A DNA stretch of 64,000 nucleotides from Copromyces sp. CBS 386.78 (GCA_030685235.1 MU839134.1:233539-297538), one strand, 5' to 3'; positions 12,201 to 24,541 are shown, numbered from the stretch's first letter. Made by a program: numbers and translations. Notes: generated from the letters alone by a model not told the origin.

Positions 12201-13949
12201 GGATATTAATTATACTTTGGAATACGGTAGAGAATTTACCCCTAATTTTAATTTAATTTTATAATTGTAAGAACGGTATTTAGGTATTACGTCGGTATTC
12301 CGTAGGTTAATAACGTGAGAGAAATCCTTATATTCGTCTAGGAAATATATTTTTACCTCTTTTAGGGTGTACTTTAGCCGAGTAACTTTATTTATAAATT
12401 TCTAAACATCCTCCTCTATAATATTATAAATTTTATCAATTTCAGTTAAGGAGGTCAATTTCCGCTCTTACTTTTCGGCCGGTTTTTAGGGCTTACTATT
12501 TATTATTTTTAGTGTATATATACAATTAACGTACTCTTTCGCAAACTCGCTAAATTAGAGGGTTTATTTTCCCTTACTTTTATTCGCAGTTTCCGCTTTA
12601 TAAAAGTCGATGAATTTATATACCTTTGGGTTTTTAAAGTAGGGTTTATACGGTTTACCCTTTCCCTATACAATATTTTTCTATACGCTTTTAAATAGAG
12701 ACGGTATTAAAATAGTTGCTTTCTTCTCCTTTTATACTTCTTAGAACTCTATTTATATAATAAAGTTAATTTTAACGCCTTTTATCCGTATATTAAATAT
12801 AAAAGTTCGTACGTTAATTAATTTAATATTTGAAAAATTTAAAGTTACTATATTAATTATTAATTCGAATTATTAAAAGAATATGCGTTTTACCTATTTT
12901 AGCCGTTATATCGTCTAAATCCTTCGTCCGCTAATAATTCGTACCTTTATTTTAATTTTTTTTAATATTGGCTTTTTAATAGGGCCGAAAGGTTTTTCGA
13001 ACCTTCTTACGTATATTAGAAAAACCGGAGGTTCTACTATTATAGTTTAATTACCCTTAGGTACTTCCGTTATATTAGTTACCTAAATTAGGAGATATTC
13101 GTTTTTATTATAATTAGAACTATTATTAAATCCGCTCCTAATTTTTTCGAAGACGGATCCGCTCCCAATCTCTTTAAAGACGGACCCACTTTCGGCCTTA
13201 AGGACATTTCTATTATCCTTTTCCTTAAGAGCAGTACTTAAGATTACTACTATTTCTAATAATTGGGGTATATAGGTACTTATATAAGCTACGTTCTAGG
13301 TAATTTTGTTAGTTATTTAATTGATGTTTGGATTATAGAGTTGTAACTATAGCTAGCTTAGAATTATTAGGTAATTTGTTGCTAGGTTAGTTATAAAAAA
13401 TCTAATAATTTCTTTATGATTACCAATCCGTATTATCGTTTCAATATATTAGTCTACCTATTCTTTGAAGTCATTATCGGTTAAATATAACGGCCTAAAC
13501 TTCTTTAAAGGTTTGAATTTTAAATAGGTTCTTTTTACGAAAGATCGATCGATAAAAGCTTTACTTAAATATTTAAAGTCGATTAATAATATATATTCTA
13601 TTTTTTTATTATATTAGGGATATTAAAAATATATAGATAGTAAGGTTATTATGCTGCCTATAGAATTTTAAACTATTTAATTTAAATAGTTCTATTCTTT
13701 AATAGCCGATTATATAAACGTTTAATTTATTTACCCTTATTTTTATCCTCTTTTATATCCTTACCGAATACCCTTGAACGCGATTTAGCCTTAGGGTTTT
13801 TTATTTCTTTATTGGGTTGGAGTAGCCGGGGCCGGGGCTACTAGGGCTACCGGGGTAGTTAGAATTACTAGGTTAGCTATATCCGCTATAGTACGGTTAG
13901 TAATTGGAGTATTTATACTTATATTAGTATATTTGTACGTAGTAATATT

Positions 13950-15950
13950 TAGACCGGTACAATTAGCTTACTTGCCCTTATTACTATAATTAGTCTAGCC
14001 CTTATATTTACGGGCTAAATATTTGCCCTTACCGTAATTTATATAAATGCCTTTATTATAGCGCTCTTATAGAACGTCCTTATAAATTTCTATAAATTTA
14101 GTACGGTCTAGATTTATAGCGTCGGGATTTTTATTATTACCGCTAGTACTAGAGTTGCTATTACCTTTATTACTATTCTAGGTTCCTTAGATAGTATCAT
14201 TGCGTAAGGAAGTTTTAGCGTAGGTTTTAGAAATACCTTTAAATAGTTCGTACTATCCTTTAAAGTTATTACGAATAGGTTGGACGTAATAATGTAAAAC
14301 CGAATCCGTTAAAGATTTGGAAACCTTTTAATAAAGGAAATAAACTTTAGTAATTATATTGTAATTATAACAATGAATTAAAGTAATGAATTAGGCTTCA
14401 AAATCCTCGTAGTTAGATTATTTACCAGTTTATTTAAATTGTAATAGTAAGTTCTTTACAATTTATACGATATTACTCTATATATAACGATTATTTAGGT
14501 ATATTAGGAATTTTTCGCTTGTTTACTATTTTTAGAGGATAGAGTATTAAGGGTTATTAAAAATTGTTTTTTAGTATTTTGTAACGTTAATTTTTACTTC
14601 GCTTTTTAGGTAGGATATAGTATAAAGTAGTTTTACTATTTTATTAGGAAATTTATAGCTGTTAACGATTTAACAATTGTAGATCTCTGAATTTTAGGCG
14701 TTATAAGCGTTGTATCGTTTAATTATATTTGTTTTTTTACCCTTAAACCGCTTTGGGTCTTTATAGAGTATTTTACGATAATAGTATAGTATAGGGGCTG
14801 GAGTTGTAGTAGGGGGGTAGGGATTATTAGGATTATTAGGACTGCTAGGATTACCGGGATTATTAGGATTACCGGGATTATTAGGGCCGCTAGGACCGCT
14901 AGGACCGCTAGGACTATTAGGGCTATTAGGATTGTTAGGACCGCCGGGATAACCGAATTTGGGATAATTAAATCTTCCGCTTCCGGGATTGCCGCCCGCT
15001 TTTCTATAGTTGAAGCCGTTTCCTTTGCCCGATCTTCTAGGGCTATTATCGTTAGGACTGCCGTTTATATTACTAGAGTTAGTACTTTTACCCGATTTTC
15101 TAGGGCTATTATCGCTAGGATTACCGCTTGTATTATCGGTACTAAAGCTAGTTCCTGTGTCCGATCTTCTAGGGCCGCTACTACGATTCTTAATAATAAT
15201 TTTATCTTTTTTAATAAAATAGAAACGGATTTGAAAGTTCTTAATTTCTTTTTAGGCTTTAATTAATTCTTCGTTAACAATCTTACTTACAATACATACA
15301 GTTATAAGGTTTTTTAGCGCCTTCTTTAATTCTATATAATATAGTTCAACGTTATTATTAATTATTTAGTTGAAATTTAGAAATTTTTAATAATCGTCCT
15401 CCTTATTTTTAATAGTATTGTTTAACTCCTCTTAAAGGTTAATCTTATTTTGGTTGAGGGTTACAACCTTCTAGTATAAGGACGTATTTTCGTTAATAAT
15501 TTGGTTGTACTATAGTTGTAAAAATTGGATTTATTATATAAATTGCTTCTTAGTATCGTTAAATTGGCTAATTTGGGCCTTGAGTTGCCCTTCCTTCTCT
15601 TATATTTTTTCGATAAAATTTTTAGTATTATTTTCGAAAGTAACGTAACGGGCCTGCTCCTCCTTAATTTGTTTATTAAAGTAGTTAATTTTTTTATTAA
15701 AGTAATAGAATAGCTTTATAACTTCCTTATAATTATAAACTTTATTAGTAAAATTTAAGGAGATTATAAGGCCGCTGGGATTACTACTATAAATTTTTAG
15801 TAGTATATCGTATCCTTTTAAAAGGGAGGGGAAGATTATAGCGAAATTAATTCGGCGTACGTTATTACCCGCTAGATTGTTAGCTATTTTGATTGTACTT
15901 TCCTAAATAATTGGATAACGTTTGTTAAAAGAGAGATGTTTCTACTATAT
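13950..15950 (-). pseudogene. Gypsy gag relic with zinc knuckle and Gly/Pro/Asn/Ser repeats
   Basis: On the minus strand, about 15230-14790 encodes a low-complexity stretch of GNP, SGP and NNP-type repeats. About 14056-14007 reads INYGKGKYLARKYKG, matching a CCHC knuckle (Cx2Cx4Hx4C) whose Cys and His are changed to Tyr, as RIP of TGT/TGC and CAC would do. It sits between the 5' LTR and pol, as expected for gag. Confidence 0.75.
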
Positions 15951-16178
15951 CGTACGGTGCGATATTTGCGCCTTTGTTATTTTAGAGGCTTTAATGCTTG
16001 CTTATCGTTTTTAGGTTTGATATTCTGGTCGTTGGGGTTCTTAATTCTATGTTAGCGATTGTACGATTTTGCTTCGAAGTGAAGTTCGTAAGAACTAAAC
16101 TGCTACTAATCTTCTATTGGGCTTAATTCTTACTAAAATTATTTATTGCGCGTTAATGCGAGGTTAGGCATAATAAAG

Positions 16179-16422
16179 TATTATGGAGCGCGAGCAAATA
16201 TTAAAGTAAGATGTTAATTGTTGTGCGAGGAATTAGAAGAGGAACTTGTACGTATACGAGAACTATATAGGGCATAGTGTAGAGCCCTGTGACTATAGGT
16301 GGTTATGGATCTATAGGGCGGCACTATGGCTGTGCTGTACTTAGATAGCTGCACTCAGCTGGCTGCACCAATGCAGCACAGCACCCCTATCTATTTACAA
16401 GGAGTAGGCAATGCCTGTGATA
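16179..16422 (-). repeat. Gypsy 5' LTR (right copy)
   Basis: 244 bp. The interior-side 140 bp are mutated on both strands (for example AACTTGTACGTATACG versus AACCTGTGCGCACACG), while the outer 100 bp are intact. This is the mirror image of the left LTR. Confidence 0.94.
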
Positions 16423-16427
16423 TAGAC

Positions 16428-17111
16428 TTTCGTATTAATATTATCGAAGTCCTTCTAATATTTATAGTAAGTATTATATATATTATTAGCCTAATTATAA
16501 ATAACTTTTCTTCCTACAGTAAAGTCCGTAGTAAAGTTAATTACTATATCCTCCCTAATATTTTATTCGGTATAATATTCATTCTCTTCTTTAAAATTTT
16601 CTTTATTATTAAAATCTTCCCTAACTTCTTGCCGGAATTAAATAGTAGTAATAGCGGCGGTCTTAATACCGTCTTCGTTAATTTAAGTTTAAATTTAAAT
16701 TTAGGTTTAGGCTATAGTAGTATTTATTATAATTATTGTAATAATTATCGCTACGACCTTTTTAATTTAGATTCCTCTATTAAATCTAATAAATTCTTTT
16801 TTAGCCGCTAATATACAATCTTTTATAGGCTTCGTAAGGAAGAAATCTTCCGGTTTAGGAAGTAAGACCCTCTAAATTATAGGCCTTTCCTTAAGTAATT
16901 AATTACCGAAGTTTTAATTGCTTTTAATTAATCGCTTAAAGGCTTCGTACTAATTGGGCTAGTCGCTTTAAATTTTAAGGACGACCGTAATAGCTTTATT
17001 AGTAGATTCCTTTAATAAAGATATAGCTAACGTTATTAGTTTCGTAGGGATATTGCTTATATTAGTTATTATAGCGCTTCTTATCGTAAATACGCAAATT
17101 AGACTATTAAT
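16428..17111 (-). other. Copia leader/gag relic, right of the gypsy insertion
   Basis: The remaining copia sequence between the gypsy duplication and the copia 5' LTR. AT-rich and RIP-mutated. A plus-strand open stretch over 16326-16811 starts inside the gypsy LTR and is a chance frame in AT-rich DNA. No motif recognised. Confidence 0.65.
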
Positions 17112-17291
17112 TATTAAATGTGACTGTACAGAATTGATTGATTGAAGAGTATATATAACTAACTCGCCTAGAAGGTCTGGGGGGTGCTAGAGTATCCCAG
17201 AGGGACCTAGAAACCAGTAATCTAGGGGGCTGGGCGGCTAACCCAGATTGAGTATAGCTAGAAACCCAGATATCCACCCTCTAATCTGACA
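17112..17291 (-). repeat. Copia 5' LTR (right copy)
   Basis: 180 bp. Its interior-side portion is RIP-mutated (for example TATATATAACTAAC where the left copy has TATGTGTGACTGAC), while its outer half is intact. It ends TCTGACA, followed by the target duplication GTTGT. Confidence 0.93.
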
Positions 17292-17296
17292 GTTGT

Positions 17297-18203
17297 CCCA
17301 CTTGTTCAACTTCAGGAGGACGACAGACAACAAGAAAACTGTTCGGTTCGTGACAGCGCAAACAGAGCCTTTGTTCAACATTGTGATATGAAACACATAC
17401 CAAAAGAAGGGAGAAGCTGGGATGGAAAGAATGCGGCTCGGCTAGCCAAAGTTACATGGGGATTCCGTTCTTGCCTCGTTTGGTGGTGCAACTTCGAACC
17501 TTCCCCTTTGTCGTGTTTGCGCAAGTTTGTGGAGCTAGACATCCCAACCGATCAACAGGCACAGCATTGGATATGATCCAATGCGGTGAGTCTCAAGATC
17601 TCCCCAACTCATTCAACTTCAAACTTCTCAACGGAGGTCCAGTGACACAGGTAATGTTTGCGTTTTGGTAATGTAGGTCTCCGAACCCGACAATTCATCG
17701 ATGAACCAAAGGAAGTTCAAAAAGCGTGTGGAGGCCATCACTCAAACACCAAAACGTGGTTTCCCGGAGGAGTGGATGAACGGTTGGTTGTACCTGACGT
17801 TTGCCGCGCGGTTTTTTGTTTCCCGTCCCGTTCTAGATCCACAGCACAGGCAACAATCTATTGAAACCGAAAGCAGGATCGCATTTGTACGTATTTTTCA
17901 ATTATTTCCAAGCATCCCGGCCATCTACATTGTCTGCATCCGCCGTCCCGTTGCCCTTGCCTGCACAGTCCGAGTCTGCAGCCTTTATTTACCTCGCGCC
18001 CGCCCGCACTCCTCTTCCCACTTCTTCAATCAAACCATATCCCGAGTCACACACACATCGACATCGCGTCGTTCGGATACCGACATCCTCCTGTTCTCCA
18101 CCATCATCATCGACAACAATACCACCCAAACTGCCCGCCGGCTTCAGTTTCATCTCCCACCCACGCCGAACCAAACAACAACAACAGCAGCACCACCGCC
18201 ACC
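17297..18203. other. Intergenic: upstream region of the BIM1-like gene
   Basis: GC content returns to normal directly after the copia duplication. No gene is seen. The last 200 bp are rich in C, A and CA/CAC runs, typical of a fungal 5' leader, and end with CCGCCACC before the ATG. Confidence 0.6.
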
Positions 18204-18978
18204 ATGCGCTCCTTATCCCTCCTCCTCTCCCTCGCAACCCTCACAACCGCCCACTTCACAATCAACTACCCCCCCTCCCTCGAAGGCTCTTCCATCGACG
18301 AATCCAAAGAACCCAACGCCCCCTGCGGCGCCATCGTGCCCTCCCTCTCCTCCACCGACTCCAAATACACCGTCACGGACTTCCACGTCGACGGCGACTT
18401 TATCTCCCTGCACTCGGGCCATCCGCAGTATAACTGGCTTTTCCGTGCTTCTGTGCAGGAAGTGAAGGAGGGGAACTGGACGCAGCTTTACCCGATCGTC
18501 CAGCAGAGTGGGCTGGGTGATTTGTGCAGCCAAAAGGTGACGGCGCCCAAGGGGTGGGTGGGCAAGAAGGGCGTTGTGGGCGTTGTGGGCGGGAGTGGGG
18601 ATGGCACGCTTTTCCAGGTAAGCTTTTTTGTCTTTCTTTATATCTTACATTCTTTCTGCAGCGAAACTGTGATAGTGAATATAAAGAGAGAGAGATGCTA
18701 ACGTAAGGGAAACAAAACAGTGCTCCGTCGTCAACTTCGTCCAAGGAACCAACTCCAACAAGCCCAGCTCTTGCACCAACAGCACGGGCGTTACCGCGGC
18801 TTATACCAGCGATGCTGAGTTGGACAAGTTGGTTGGAGACCACGTTGAGGCGCCAGTTGAGTCGCCGGCTCCGGCTCCTTCGGGAACGAGCGGGGACAAG
18901 AGTGCTGGTGTCGTTGTCCGTGGAGGAGGGCTGATGGCGCTCGGTGCGGCAGTTGTTGCTGGTGTCATGATGCTCTGA
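18204..18978 (+). CDS. Secreted, probably GPI-anchored BIM1/X325-type copper-binding protein
   Basis: Exons 18204-18617 and 18721-18978, with an intron ending AACAAAACAG; the product is 223 aa. A signal peptide (residues 1-16) ends LTTA and the mature chain begins HFTINYP, so a histidine becomes residue 1, as in the copper site of LPMO-like X325 proteins. Other features are CGAIVP, an NWT glycosylation site, GDLCSQ and a cysteine pair in exon 2. The C-terminus has a Ser/Pro-rich stretch followed by a hydrophobic tail (LMALGAAVVAGVMML) typical of GPI anchoring. Relatives (fungal BIM1) bind copper at the cell surface and have no shown polysaccharide oxidation. The full set of copper ligands cannot be proved from sequence alone. 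Confidence 0.85.
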
Positions 18979-19555
18979 GTCTCGGGATGATGAGAGGCAG
19001 TCCAGTGTAGTGGGAGAGACATGAACATGGCGTAGGGAGCTGCGTAGGCTGTACACAGTATGGTGATGATAATACGATGCTGTTAATGACCACTTTACAA
19101 TATGTTTGATGATGATCGGATCGAGCATCCGAGTCAGATCACAAATCCGGGAAATCTGTTATTGTTATTTACACGTGATTATTTCTCCTTCTGTTGTTAT
19201 GTGAGATGCAATTGCCATGTTGAAGAATATCATCAGCATCACTAGTTTCAAGAACTTGGATGCGAACGGGAGTTGAAAAGCTTCAATTCCCTGATTATGA
19301 TATATATCTCCAAAACTACCTACTATTACCTCCTTCCCTTCTCCTCAAGCCCATTCCAGAAACTCGAACTGAATCTCAAAACTCAAAAGAAAAAAAAAGG
19401 CAAAACAGAACCAGCTAACACCGGATTACTCCAAAACAACAACATCAACAAATGTAGGTAGGTCCATGTCCAAAGACATGATAGATAGTACAATGATTGA
19501 TAGATAGATAGATAGATGTACAAGACAACCACTTTAGATCATCAAAGCCCTTTCT
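18979..19555. other. Intergenic between convergent BIM1-like and hydrophobin genes
   Basis: 3' regions of both genes. It contains a short GATA tetranucleotide run at about 19497-19516 and an A-rich stretch near 19390. No further gene is seen. Confidence 0.6.
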
Positions 19556-20060
19556 TTAGAGACCAGCAGGGTCCTGGCAGAGGACGTCCTGGCCAAGCTG
19601 AATTGTTTCAAACATCAACGGTTAGCATCTATCTTCCTATCTTCCTATGACTCTTACTCATACAAGCCGAACTGAGAGAAAAACTCACAATGGGAAGAAC
19701 GCAGCAGCGAGCGCGCTGGCCGATATCAGCGCAGGCAGTCTGGAACTCGGTGGCGTTGGCGACGGCGACGGGGGCTGTGGGGAGGATAGAATTACGTTAG
19801 TTATCTGCTTTGCTTTGTATTGATGAATGGCTGGGTCGATTGTAGGGCGCCTAGTTGGTGGGTTATGTAAGGAAGGAATAGGTAAACTCACGGTTGGCGC
19901 AGTCAAGGTCAGCGACGCCGAGGACGTCGGTAGCGCAGCACTGGGCGGTGCCGTAGAGGCCGGAGCAAGGGGTGTAAGGGACCTGACGCTCGATGACCGC
20001 GGCGGGAGCGGCGAGAGCGACGGTGAGGAGGGAGAGGACGGTGGCGATGGTGAACTGCAT
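19556..20060 (-). CDS. Class II hydrophobin
   Basis: Three exons: 19892-20060, 19689-19774 and 19556-19597. Introns 19775-19891 and 19598-19688 have GTGAGT donors and CAG acceptors. The product is 98 aa. A signal peptide (LSLLTVALAAPA) is followed by eight cysteines at residues 32, 41, 42, 54, 71, 80, 81 and 92. The spacing x8-CC-x11-C-x16-C-x8-CC-x10-C is that of class II hydrophobins, which coat spores and hyphae with amphipathic films. The exon structure places one intron just after the fourth cysteine. Confidence 0.93.
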
Positions 20061-22879
20061 TTTGACGGTTGGAGTTATGGTTGTGTTTTGGGTTTGGTTG
20101 GTAAAATAGTTGTTGGTTTTGGTTGGTTGATGTGCTTATAGAGTGTTGACTGTTGAGCTGATGATGAGGAGAAAAAGGTGTCGAGGGAAGCAGAGGTCGT
20201 CGTCCTTCTTATACACGAATCTTGAGGCTCATGACAGAGGAGACAAGAGGGTATTGACGTCGTCAACCTTTCCACTTGGGAGTTGTGTTACCTCCCGTCC
20301 GTTCCTGAATCCAGCCGCACCACCACCACCACCACCACCATGACAACGATTCCAGAGATCCCATAACTTCTCACATAGCCGGTTACTGGCGTGTGGTAGT
20401 CTATCCTAGCCTACCACGTGCGGGTGTCTCAAGTCGTCCTGTTTTCTGAGTTGCGTTCGTACGTTGAGCCTCGTGGTGACGACGGGAACTTGGACTCAGG
20501 CAAGAACGTTGCGATTAGACCCTGAGATTACAATATTGATTTCGATGCCGTCTCTGCATGCCCTGCCTGGTTGACTGGTGTCTGTCTTGCAATGTCTCGT
20601 CGATATCGGTGAAACACATAGAGGCTATAATGCTACGTCATTAGCCATAAGTGCCCAGCAATAGTCTTGAGCCGTAACGCTCAGACTCGGGAACCACAAA
20701 CCGTTTCGCTTCTTTTTCCAAGGCAATCTTGAAGGCCGCCGATGATCTCTAAACTCTGGGGCTTTCGTAGAGGTTGACCGTTGCCATCAAGCCCCCGATT
20801 AGGCATGTTGCCCTTTGCATGGGGGAGAAAATAGATTAAACCGACGTCTTGTGTCTGCAAGTTTTCTTGCTTTTCCCCGGGGGCCCGGGAGCTGGGCTGG
20901 GCGGTTCATTGGTTCTCGGCAGCTGGGGGAACACGGAGGTTCACGGGTTTTGCAAGGGACGGCAACGGTGTTGCATTGAGGCGTCGTTCCAGCTTCTCAG
21001 TATTTCTCAGCTGACCGATCCTACACCACCGTGTTTTCCGGAAGGATATGACATCGATTCTAATAGCATGAGAGTGCTATAGTATAGGAGAGTCGCGGAA
21101 CATACCTTTTAGACGTCATACACATGGCTGTGTCGTGGTCCTCTGGTAGCCCAGACGGATTCCAGGTGCCGCGATGTTGCTATTGGAGAGTAATTCATCT
21201 TTCCTTTCTTGATTTTCACCAACTCACGATTGAGTTCTTACCTTCCAGTCTATTATCAGCAAGGGATGTTGACCGTGCGCTGACTGGCACTACGCCGGTG
21301 TGTACGCCAAGGATCACGGTGAATGAGATCCGCCATAAAACTTCCTCGTCTGGACTGGGCTGCGGACAGTTATCAAATCGCATAACGGGCCGGAAATAAG
21401 AAACGTGGAAATCGCGAGGCAGGCTCAGGGTAAGCTGTCCGGCCGAGATCTGGCGGTTGTAGTGGCAGCCGAAAGTTGAACTATGCCTTGTTTGTCTGGC
21501 CGTGGACTTTATTTGACGGCATGACGGCAACATCGAGAAGCCGACAAGACGCTGGGCTGAATACACGAGGCAATGCTCGTCGCACCAGCATCGAGGCATT
21601 GATGAGTATAGTAGTCGGTCAACAGAGCCGTATCAATGTCTGGAATCCGCCCCACCATGTCAAAAAAATCCGGGAACAGGTTGGGTGATGGAAACGATTA
21701 ATGTCGACGCCAAAGTGTCACCAGAGTTTGGTGTTGCTGGAGGGAGGAAACGATGAGAGAGCGAGATGAAAATGAACATAAGGCGTCCCCGAGTGCCAAG
21801 CTTAGTAATGCAGGAACATGAGACAACAGTGGGTCCGAGCACAGTAAGTGATAGTGCACTATCAATTAGGCACATAACTTGGCCGGTTAGCTGTTAGAGA
21901 CGCACGATTGACCGCGATAGCCAAAGTCCAGAACGAATAGAGAGCGAAAGAGGAAATTGCGCCCGAGGATTTGTCTTGGAAAAAAACAATTGAAACGTAT
22001 GATGCATGCATCTGGATCCAAATCCGGACTATGATACCAGGCCGAGATGAACTTCCATCCAGTGGATGCTGTGTCGCTTCCACTTGGACGAAATGGAAGC
22101 CGGAGAGAACCGAGGTGGTGTTGATTTTATTAGTGCCCAAGCGCCCGACAGCAACCTCATGTGCAACTTGCCCTCTTTCGGCCTTGCAGAGTCGATACCT
22201 TATCTTATCCGAATGTTAAGCCACCGCTGAAGCTGCAAGCTCAATCATGAATGACAGCGGGCGGCGGCACCTGCCCCTGGAAGCCGGCAGTTATAGCTCA
22301 AAAAGTTATCCACGGCGGGGTTACCGATGCCCTCCCCGCACTTGTTCCTTTTATCCATTGCTTCCATTCTTGCAGCTTCTGATTGGCTCTAGCCTGCCTG
22401 CCGGTCTCAAATACCCCACAATATTTGGTACGTACCTTGGGAAGGCACAGCTCGACATCATGACGACAGACGACTTGGAGCTTGATGACTTCCTTCTCCC
22501 GATCAACACACTGCAACAACACACACTTCAAATTGATGGAACCGGCACGCTCGCGGTCACTACTTCGAATCAACACCATAATCCAGGAACGCCCCCATCC
22601 ATGGTTCGGCATGCCTCCGTTTGCTACTGCCTTGGCTCCTGACTGAACAAGGCAATTCATTGATTCGCATCGATTGATCCATCGTTCTCGCATTGCCTGC
22701 TCTAATCGCATAATTCCCAGGCTGTTGTTATTCCCCAGAATCAAGATCACCAGACCGATCAGCATCCCCCTCCTTTCTTATCCATCCGAATACCTACCAT
22801 AGCAATTCTATTCTTGTCCTATCCCATCCCTGCCAGCCGCCGCCTCCTTGCTCCTTGCTCCGTGTCTCCGTATCCCAAA
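20061..22879. other. Intergenic between divergent hydrophobin and LanC-like genes
   Basis: 2.8 kb with no gene I can support. A CAC trinucleotide run lies at about 20318-20341. Several short ORFs on both strands lack signal peptides, motifs or plausible splice partners. It probably holds the hydrophobin promoter and the LanC-like gene leader. Confidence 0.55.
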
Positions 22880-24211
22880 ATGGCCGACAACGCCCGCTAC
22901 ATGACGCTCTCGGACCCCTCTTCTTCCTCCCTCCTCAAACTCATCTCCCCTGAACAAACCTCGCAATACCTCTCCTCCGCCCTCGAGGACATCGTCGCCA
23001 ACTACCCTCCCCGCAGTCGCTACTCGCACGAGCACCTCCAGGGTCTATGGAGCGGACCGACGGGCATCGCCCTCCTGATGCTGCAGATCTCGGCCCGCCA
23101 GCCTCACCTGCTGGTTAGCGGCCAGACGGCTCACCACTGGGCGAAAGCGTACATCTCCGGCAGTCGCGGCCATAACCTCCGTCTTGGATCGCGCGGGTGT
23201 GGGATTCATGATGAGAAGCTGGCGTTTGAGGCGGTGCGCGCGGCCGTTTTCTTCAACGAGGATACGAGCCTGAGTCATGTTAGGACTTTTGTCGGCTGTG
23301 TGAGCCAGATTCTCGAGGTGGAGGAGTACCCCGATGAAATCCTCTACGGTCGAGCAGGGACCTTGTATCTCCTGCGCTTGGTCCGACATTGGGTCCCGGA
23401 AAGCAACAAGCTTGTCGACCCGGCGATTGCTGAGCTCACCAACACCATTCTGAACCGAGGACCGAATTGGACGTGGCATGATAAGCGATATTTCGGTGCT
23501 GTTCATGGCGATATTGGCATCTTGGCCCAAGTCGTCTTGACAAGTCCCGAGACTGCTCCCCGGCTGGAACCGGTTCTGGATGGGCTCCTGAGGTTACAGC
23601 ACCCTGCTGGTAACTGGCCTAGCTCAGAACATGATGCGCACACTGGCAAAGGACTGGTGCAGTTTTGTCATGGCGCCCCGGGGTTTGTCGTCTCGTTGCT
23701 ATCGCTGCGGGAGCACTTCCCTGCGCTTCGGGAGAAGATTGATGCGGCTATACACTTGGGTCGGCAGTGTATATGGATGGAGGGGCTGTTGAAGAAGGAG
23801 CCTAATCTGTGTCATGGTATCTTTGGGAATGCCTTGTGAGTCCTTCCCAGTCCATGCACCCTGTTCACGCAACCCGTCATACATATCATCTACACCATCT
23901 TTGGAGTGGCTCTGCAACAGCTATTCTCGGCGCGCTTTTCCTCGCGAACCTTGTTCATCCTTTGAGTCGATACTAACACACCTCATTACAGGGCACTACC
24001 AAAAGGTCCCCAGCGCGAACACTTCCTCGCCGTCGCGACACCCGAGAACGTCGCCAACATGAAAATGTCCGATAACACAGGCACCATTTTCGAGCGAGCC
24101 GACTACGGACGAGCGTACTCTACCACAACGAGCTACACACCCAGCGCTGCATGGGCCTGGCTGGTATGCGACGATGAGTATCCCAAGATGCTGGCATACA
24201 ATGATGTCTAG
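22880..24211 (+). CDS. LanC-like (LANCL) protein
   Basis: Exons 22880-23835 and 23992-24211 (intron with TACTAACA branch site); 391 aa. ATG 22880 in the context CAAAATGGCC is chosen; the upstream in-frame extension has no ATG. Features typical of the alpha-toroid fold are GLWSGPTGIALLML, YGRAGTLYLL, VHGDIGILAQVV, FCHGAPGF and LCHGIFGNAL. The likely zinc ligands are C263, C311 and H312, spaced as in animal LANCL proteins. Bacterial LanC makes thioether rings in lantibiotics. Eukaryotic LANCL proteins add glutathione to dehydroamino acids in damaged proteins, which is the likelier role here. No lanthipeptide precursor or dehydratase is nearby. Confidence 0.9.
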
Positions 24212-24541
24212 ATATTGACGAGGGAAGCTCGGAGCTGTCGGCGTCTTGGGCGACTCTTCTGTCTTCTTTTACCAAGAGAGGATCCAAAGCAAAAGTCTCG
24301 CTAATGACCGCACGACAACCCACCGAGAATATGAAGCTGCGCTCTGCAGTCTGCAGGCACGCAGGCAAGGGATCCAAGACACATTCGGACAGGGACAAGA
24401 ACACGATAGGTTACGATTCATGACGTCAATGCTCTTATTCAAGAACTTGGTATTAGATTACTACAAACGACACCAAGAATTACTATTTTATTTCCAACAG
24501 ACTTGCTTCTTCCCCTTCAACTCCCAACGGCCAGCCTCTGT
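24212..24541. other. Short gap between convergent LanC-like and xylanase genes
   Basis: 330 bp holding the two 3' UTRs. No other feature is seen. Confidence 0.6.

Larger units (their letters stand above)
8177..16422 (-). mobile_element. Ty3/gypsy LTR retrotransposon, RIP-mutated, nested in the copia element
   Basis: 8246 bp bounded by two 244-bp LTRs, flanked by the 5-bp target duplication TAGAC (8172-8176 and 16423-16427). A minus-strand polypurine tract ending GGGGGGTAG abuts the left LTR, so the element reads on the minus strand with its 5' LTR on the right. Domain order on that strand is gag with zinc knuckle, reverse transcriptase, RNase H, integrase, which is the gypsy order. The interior is AT-rich and full of stops. 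It inserted into the copia gag region, so it is the younger of the two retroelements. Confidence 0.94.
3086..17291 (-). mobile_element. Ty1/copia LTR retrotransposon, RIP-mutated, interrupted by a gypsy element and a MITE
   Basis: Bounded by two 180-bp LTRs and by the 5-bp target duplication GTTGT at 3081-3085 and 17292-17296. Termini are TGTCAGA on the left and TCTGACA on the right; the inner ends are RIP-mutated to TCTAATA and TATTAAA. Removing the 8246-bp gypsy element and one copy of its duplication leaves about 5.95 kb, a normal copia size (still including the 413-bp MITE). It reads on the minus strand: a G-rich polypurine tract abuts the left LTR in that orientation, and the domain order down the minus strand is integrase, reverse transcriptase, RNase H. 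Every domain is broken by stops. CpA and TpG are depleted throughout. Confidence 0.93.

Noticed and set aside
15010..15222. 70-codon Leu/Pro-rich plus-strand frame
   Set aside because: Antisense shadow of the gypsy gag low-complexity region.
16326..16811. 161-codon plus-strand frame
   Set aside because: It starts inside the gypsy LTR and runs into RIP-mutated copia on the antisense strand; low-complexity Asn/Ile/Leu composition.
3266..17111. AT-rich block as a centromere fragment or mitochondrial insert
   Set aside because: All of it is accounted for by two LTR elements with clean ends and target duplications plus one MITE; flanks have normal GC.
22298..22765. 155-codon minus-strand frame upstream of the LanC-like gene
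   Set aside because: Antisense to the probable promoter and leader; no recognisable features.
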